Positions 5,430 to 8,764 of a DNA stretch of 8,764 nt are shown here, in pieces; the first letter of the stretch is position 1, and every line of letters starts with the position of its first letter. Made by a program: the position numbers and the translations under genes. The notes beneath the pieces were generated by a model that was given only the letters and a program-made list of their open reading frames with translations, searched no databases and was not told where the DNA came from. The stretch is from the NCBI GenBank assembly GCA_022576105.1, contig JACZRM010000057.1:1-8764 (forward strand), read 5' to 3'. The DNA is from Chloroflexota bacterium (lineage in GTDB: Bacteria; Chloroflexota; Dehalococcoidia; UBA3495).

Positions 5430-7034
5430 GTGACCCAACATTCTGCCGAGCCGGCCCGAGAATTCCACGAATCAACCAAACTCTCCTATATAAACTTACG
5501 GAACAAGCCCCCTCTGTACAAATCATACCCAGGTGTCCCTACCATACCGCTCCCCACCGGCAAACTAGACCTGGGGGCCGCAGCCTTGCCGGCGGTGGCG
5601 GGTACAGTGGGAGCAGCCGAAGAGCCCTTCAGCCTGGATACCTTGTCCAAGCTGCTGTATTTCTCAGCCGGGGTGATCCGAAAGGCGGTTTTGCGGATGG
5701 CGGGAGAGGTGCACTACCGGGCGGCTGCCTCCGCTGGGGCGCTGTACCCCATTGAAGCCTATCTGGTGTGCCGGGACCTGCCGGGACTGGAAGCTGGCGT
5801 GTATCACTTCGCACCGGCGGAATTCTCGCTGCGGCGGCTCAGGGCGGGGGATTATCGGGCGCATCTGGCGAATGCTGCCGCCGACGAACCGGCATTGCTC
5901 ACTTCACCGGTAACCATCGTATTTTCCTGCCTCTTCTGGCGCAGTGCTTGGAAATACCGCAGCCGGGGTTACCGCTACTGCTTTTGGGACAACGGGACGG
6001 TGGCCGCCAACCTGATGGCTGCTGCCTCAGCAATGGGTCTCTCATCAAAACTATTGCTAGGATTCGTGGACCAGCAGGTGGACCAACTTATAGGTATCGA
6101 CGGCGAACATGAAGCCAGCACCTGCCTGGTGCCGATTGGCCATCCAGATGATGACTCGGGCCTAGCTTCTGATCGTTTCTTTGTTGCCCAATTACCCGAC
6201 GTTGCCCAATTACCCGACATTACTGGATTGGGAGCGACGAATTTCGCTGATGAAATAGTCTATGAGGATATTGGCCGAACCCACGCGGCTACCAGGCTAT
6301 CCAATCAAGCTGAAGTAAAGTCCTGGCGGGGTGGTTTTGCTCCTCCAACCCCTGCCGCTGGGCAAAGTCTAATCCGGTTAGAGGGTCAGGACCCCGCTGC
6401 GGTCGATGCCAAGACGCTGGGGCAGGTGATTGCGGCCCGAGGCTCCACCCGGCGCTTCGCCAGAGAAGCCATTTCCTTGGCCCAATTCAGCGCTCTTTTA
6501 GAATGCTCCACCAGAGGCATCGCGGCTGATTTCCTGGACGATGAGGGGCAGAGCCTGCTGGATATTTACCTGATAGTAAATGCCGTGGCCGGGCTTGCCT
6601 CCGGCGCATACTTCTTCTCGCCCATCCAGCCGGGGCTGGAATTACTCCAGGAAGGGGATTTACGGGAGGAGGCCGGCCACCTATGCTTTGAGCAGGCGCT
6701 GGGCGCGGATGCCGCGGCCGTGGTGTTCATCATGGCCGATCTGAACCGCATTTTGGGTCGCTTCGGCAATCGTGGCTATCGGGCGGCCCAAACTGAGGCC
6801 GGAATCGTCGGCGGCAAGCTGTACTTGTGCGCCTATTCCCTTGGTCTGGGCGCCAGCGGCATCACTTTTTACGATAACGAAATTTCAGAGTTCTTTCTGC
6901 CCCACTCCGCCGGCCGGGATGTGATGTTTGTGGTTACTCTGGGCCAGACGGCTGAAGCGAATCGGGTGCGACCGTTCCGGTCCAGGGTAGCGGTGAAATT
7001 GGACGCTTTGGCCCGGGGAGCTGGGCATTCTTGA
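5430..7034 (+). CDS. Two-domain SagB/ThcOx-type nitroreductase-fold flavoprotein
   Basis: About 534 aa with two tandem nitroreductase-like domains, as in stand-alone double SagB/ThcOx proteins. Family members bind FMN and oxidise substrates, classically azolines to azoles in TOMM peptides. Residue numbers here count from ATG 5421. The lead EFHESTKLSYINLRN and PPLYKSYP are usual for the group. Domain 1 (about 70-245) has LSKLLYFSAGV, the FMN-loop motif AAASAGALYPIEAYLV (101-116), GVYHFAP, WRSAWKYRSRGYRYCFWDNG and AANLMAAASAMGL. Domain 2 (about 330-512) has GSTRRFAREAISLAQFSALL, GAYFFSP, GNRGYRAAQTEAG and YSLGLGASGITFYDNEISEFF. In domain 2 the SAGALYP segment is replaced by DDEGQSLLDIYLIV, so only one canonical FMN loop is evident. 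GTG 5430 has gggag 9 nt upstream; ATG 5421 touches that site directly and is less likely. No cyclodehydratase, precursor peptide or transporter lies nearby, so its substrate is unknown. A likely -10 (tagaat) is at 5354. Confidence 0.85.
   Translation: MTQHSAEPAREFHESTKLSYINLRNKPPLYKSYPGVPTIPLPTGKLDLGAAALPAVAGTVGAAEEPFSLDTLSKLLYFSAGVIRKAVLRMAGEVHYRAAASAGALYPIEAYLVCRDLPGLEAGVYHFAPAEFSLRRLRAGDYRAHLANAAADEPALLTSPVTIVFSCLFWRSAWKYRSRGYRYCFWDNGTVAANLMAAASAMGLSSKLLLGFVDQQVDQLIGIDGEHEASTCLVPIGHPDDDSGLASDRFFVAQLPDVAQLPDITGLGATNFADEIVYEDIGRTHAATRLSNQAEVKSWRGGFAPPTPAAGQSLIRLEGQDPAAVDAKTLGQVIAARGSTRRFAREAISLAQFSALLECSTRGIAADFLDDEGQSLLDIYLIVNAVAGLASGAYFFSPIQPGLELLQEGDLREEAGHLCFEQALGADAAAVVFIMADLNRILGRFGNRGYRAAQTEAGIVGGKLYLCAYSLGLGASGITFYDNEISEFFLPHSAGRDVMFVVTLGQTAEANRVRPFRSRVAVKLDALARGAGHS
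6183..6218 (+). repeat. Perfect 18-bp in-frame tandem duplication inside the SagB-like gene
   Basis: The unit gttgcccaattacccgac occurs at 6183-6200 and again without a change at 6201-6218. It encodes VAQLPD twice in the linker between the two nitroreductase domains. The exact identity of the copies suggests recent slippage, and the frame is kept. Confidence 0.9.
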
Positions 7035-7209
7035 GCAACCTTTAGTTTGGGTCACGGCTGGGGCACTTTACCTTCCAGTAGCCCATCTTCAATCAAATAG
7101 TCCCCCATTCAAACGCCCGCACCGATGACTCACCCATCTCTACCTTCTTTTTGACCCCCTCTTTAACCGGCAATTCCCCTAACGTCTAGGGAGTCAGACC
7201 CTGAACAAT

Positions 7210-7237
7210 CAGGTGCAACCATTATTATGGTTGCCTG
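7210..7237. other. Hairpin upstream of the ribbon-helix-helix gene
   Basis: The arms gcaacca (7215-7221) and tggttgc (7228-7234) form a 7-bp stem with a 6-nt loop ttatta. The flanking cag and ctg can pair beyond a 2-nt bulge. No T-run follows. It lies between the SagB-like gene and the small RHH gene and may be a weak 3'-end structure or part of a regulatory region. Confidence 0.45.
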
Positions 7238-7246
7238 TCTCTCCCG

Positions 7247-7267
7247 TTAATCTAGTACATAGATTAA
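7247..7267. promoter_or_regulatory. Candidate operator: perfect 8-5-8 palindrome upstream of the RHH gene
   Basis: The sequence ttaatcta, spacer gtaca, tagattaa is a perfect inverted repeat of 21 bp. It ends 18 nt before the ATG of the ribbon-helix-helix protein, where an autoregulatory operator would be expected. The tacata/tagatt words within it could be part of a -10 box, with ttgcct at 7231 as a loose -35. Binding is inferred from position and symmetry. Confidence 0.45.
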
Positions 7268-7285
7268 AGGCATTGGATGTAGCAC

Positions 7286-7444
7286 ATGCGAACTCAACCG
7301 CAACGGACCGCCAAGACCATTCGAATGAACGAGGAATCATACTACCAGGCCAGAGTGGCTTCGGTGTCGTCGAAGAAAAGCCTGGGTCAGTGGCTGGAAG
7401 AGGCCATTTCCGAAAAGATTTATCGAGAACAACAATCCAAGTAA
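7286..7444 (+). CDS. Small ribbon-helix-helix (Arc/CopG-like) DNA-binding protein
   Basis: A 52-aa gene shorter than usual gene-calling limits. Its pattern fits an RHH domain. A short basic N-terminus (residues 1-10) is followed by the strand KTIRMNEESYYQARV (10-24), which runs into helix 1. The turn SSKKSLGQWLEEAI (28-41) then forms the second helix, with the Ser-Leu-Gly-x-Trp-Leu/Ile entry seen in many antitoxin and transposon-associated RHH proteins. The tail SEKIYREQQSK is charged. The reading frame has an in-frame stop just upstream (7280-7282), so ATG 7286 is the first possible start; gga 8 nt before it is a weak ribosome site. RHH proteins act as dimers that insert a beta ribbon in the major groove and often repress their own promoter. 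A perfect palindrome lies 18 nt upstream. No toxin gene follows in the 170 nt before the next gene, so antitoxin function is not supported by context. Confidence 0.72.
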   Translation: MRTQPQRTAKTIRMNEESYYQARVASVSSKKSLGQWLEEAISEKIYREQQSK

Positions 7445-7614
7445 AATTGACCGACGCAACAGCCTGTATCCGACCAGTCGCCAATGACCCGCCCACCGAC
7501 AAATCCCAACCAACGATAACTCTCGGTAATTTCCAGTGCCGCTCCGATGCCATAGCCGCCAGCAGCCCCGATTGATGAAACCTGAGCAAACAAGCAAATG
7601 AGGACCTTAACCGC

Positions 7615-8757
7615 ATGAGCATTCTTCTGGTGGATGACCAGCCTGGCGTCCGATTGATGCTGGAAACTATGCTGCGAGATGCCGGCTATAACGATGTGGT
7701 TAGTGTGGAATCGGCCCAGCAGGTGTTCGACCACCTCCATATGTCCGACGGCGCTGCCCCAACCTTGGACGTAGACCTGATATTGATGGACATCTCAATG
7801 CCCGAGATTGACGGGGTAGAAGCATGTCGTCGAATCAAGTCCACCGAAGCTTTCAAGGATATCCAGGTAATAATGGTCACCGGCCTGGCTGATAGCCAGG
7901 ATTTGGAAGCCGCCTTCGCCGCCGGGGCAGTCGATTACATTTGCAAGCCTCCTAATATGGCTGAGATGCTGGCAAGGGTACGGTCCGCTCTGGACATCAA
8001 ACGTGAGATGGACCGCAGAAAAGCCTCTCATGTCAGTGAATTAGAAGAAAAGAATCGGGAACTGGAACTGGCCTTTGCCGAGTTGGAGCAGAAGAATCGG
8101 GAACTTGAAGAGGCCTCCCTGGCAAAAACCCAGATTCTCGCCACCGCCACTCATGAACTGAAGACCCCGCTTACCAGCATAGTTGGCTATGTTGATCGGC
8201 TGCTTTTGCGGCAGGACACCGTGGGAGAACTTAACGAGAAGCAAACTCGGTATTTGACGACGGTCCAGAAAAACTCTCGTCGGCTGAAGTCGCTGGTTGA
8301 TGACTTGCTGGACGTATCCCTAATAGAGGCCGGTGGTCTGGAGTTGACCCTGTTAGACCTGAACGTACGCCAGGAAATTGAAGAATCCATCCAGAATATG
8401 CAGAGCCAGATTAGCGACAAGAATATCAACCTGCAGCTAAATATTCCACCGGACCTGGGGTTGGTCAAGGGTGACCGGCTCAGGTTTTCACAGGTCATGA
8501 CCAATTTGTTGAGCAATGCCTGCAAGTATTCACCGGTGGAAGCAACCGTGACAATATCCGCTTCGGATAACCAGAAAGAGGTTCAAATCGACGTTGATAG
8601 AGAGGGAGTTTCGACTGATGTTGTTGTTGCTGTGGTTGTGCGCCGCCCGCGCTTTTTGGACGCTGCTGTTGCTGCGCTTGAGTATAATAGTTTTGATGTT
8701 GAAAACCATCTTGAACTCCGAACACTGGCGAGATACCACGACGACTTTTCTCGTTAG
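7615..8757 (+). CDS. Receiver-histidine kinase hybrid with aberrant, probably broken C-terminus
   Basis: The frame gives 380 aa. Residues 1-125 are a CheY-like receiver: acidic pair Asp7/Asp8, phospho-acceptor Asp59 in LILMDISMPEIDG, Thr89 and Lys111. Residues about 138-170 form a coiled coil whose unit EKNRELE is repeated 14 residues apart (two heptads). HisKA follows, with the H-box ATHELKTPLTSIVGY (His180). The ATPase domain begins and has the N-box NLLSNACKYSP (Asn301). At the G1 box, where DxGxGI is expected, the sequence reads VQIDVDREGVSTD and then loses all similarity; the F and G2 boxes are missing. As read, the kinase could not bind ATP normally. With no sensor or membrane segment, it would be cytoplasmic and act in a phosphorelay with other kinases. 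ATG 7615 has gagga 10 nt upstream. The 3' end may be a sequence artefact (see the separate entry). Confidence 0.85.
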   Translation: MSILLVDDQPGVRLMLETMLRDAGYNDVVSVESAQQVFDHLHMSDGAAPTLDVDLILMDISMPEIDGVEACRRIKSTEAFKDIQVIMVTGLADSQDLEAAFAAGAVDYICKPPNMAEMLARVRSALDIKREMDRRKASHVSELEEKNRELELAFAELEQKNRELEEASLAKTQILATATHELKTPLTSIVGYVDRLLLRQDTVGELNEKQTRYLTTVQKNSRRLKSLVDDLLDVSLIEAGGLELTLLDLNVRQEIEESIQNMQSQISDKNINLQLNIPPDLGLVKGDRLRFSQVMTNLLSNACKYSPVEATVTISASDNQKEVQIDVDREGVSTDVVVAVVVRRPRFLDAAVAALEYNSFDVENHLELRTLARYHDDFSR

Positions 8758-8764
8758 TCGTAGT
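8594..8764. other. Foreign-looking 3' terminal segment (possible chimeric junction)
   Basis: From about 8594-8613 onward the plus strand no longer encodes a histidine-kinase ATPase domain and becomes rich in gtt/gct/ctg triplets. Read on the minus strand from the window edge to about 8594, it is an open Gln-rich frame, with stretches such as FQHQNYYTQAQQQQRPK and GGAQPQQQQHQSK. Such low-complexity polyglutamine is unlike the rest of the window and more like a eukaryotic protein. A consensus tataat at 8683 also falls here. An assembly chimera at a contig end, or a real insertion, would both explain it; the first seems more likely. Confidence 0.45.

Noticed and set aside
5430..7034. Azole-peptide (TOMM) biosynthetic cluster
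   Set aside because: Only a SagB-like enzyme is present; no YcaO, E1-like protein or precursor peptide was found in the window.
7213..7575. 120-codon plus-strand frame
   Set aside because: Composition is not protein-like and it overlaps the RHH frame, which has clear domain character.
7286..7614. Toxin-antitoxin module
   Set aside because: The RHH protein could be an antitoxin, but the next 170 nt encode no second small protein on either strand.
7420..7740. Minus-strand frame with a Gly-rich hydrophobic stretch
   Set aside because: It has no credible start, overlaps the receiver domain antisense, and looks like a shadow of coding DNA.
8683..8688. Perfect tataat box as a promoter
   Set aside because: No -35 at proper spacing and no gene after it; it lies in the suspect terminal segment.

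Overview
The window is a moderately GC-rich bacterial chromosome fragment. The gene families, the repeated use of TTG/GTG starts, and interspersed palindromic elements with ends of the type ccattctgag / gagaatgg are compatible with an uncultured Chloroflexota (SAR202 or Dehalococcoidia-like) genome. This is an inference from gene style only; no rRNA or marker phylogeny is available here.

Layout: (1) 2-2605, a plus-strand run with short gaps: the 3' end of DNA polymerase I (polA), a small retropepsin-like clan AA aspartic protease, a CitE/HpcH-type CoA-ester lyase, and dihydroneopterin aldolase (folB). A 33-nt near-perfect palindrome lies between the last two genes. (2) 2606-3133, a 528-nt non-coding region with a 13-bp tandem repeat and two palindromic intergenic elements. 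(3) 3134-4846, a lipoprotein substrate-binding protein of an oligopeptide-type ABC transporter, with no permease genes beside it. (4) 4908-5213 on the minus strand, a 101-aa unrecognised protein with a strong Shine-Dalgarno and a poly-arginine tail. It diverges from (5) 5430-7034, a two-domain SagB/ThcOx-type nitroreductase-fold flavoprotein. (6) 7035-7614, a mostly non-coding stretch that hides a 52-aa ribbon-helix-helix protein at 7286-7444, preceded by a perfect 8-5-8 palindrome that is a candidate operator. (7) 7615-8757, a receiver-histidine kinase hybrid whose ATPase domain ends abruptly near the ATP-binding G1 box. The last ~170 nt look unrelated to the kinase: they are rich in trinucleotide repeats and read on the minus strand as a Gln-rich peptide.

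No single multi-gene system is evident. The neighbours serve replication/repair, folate synthesis, acyl-CoA lyase chemistry, peptide uptake, a flavin oxidoreductase and signalling. The most interesting items are the RHH gene with its palindrome, the divergent pair of the basic small protein and the orphan SagB-like enzyme, the hairpin in front of folB, and the suspicious junction at the 3' end of the window.
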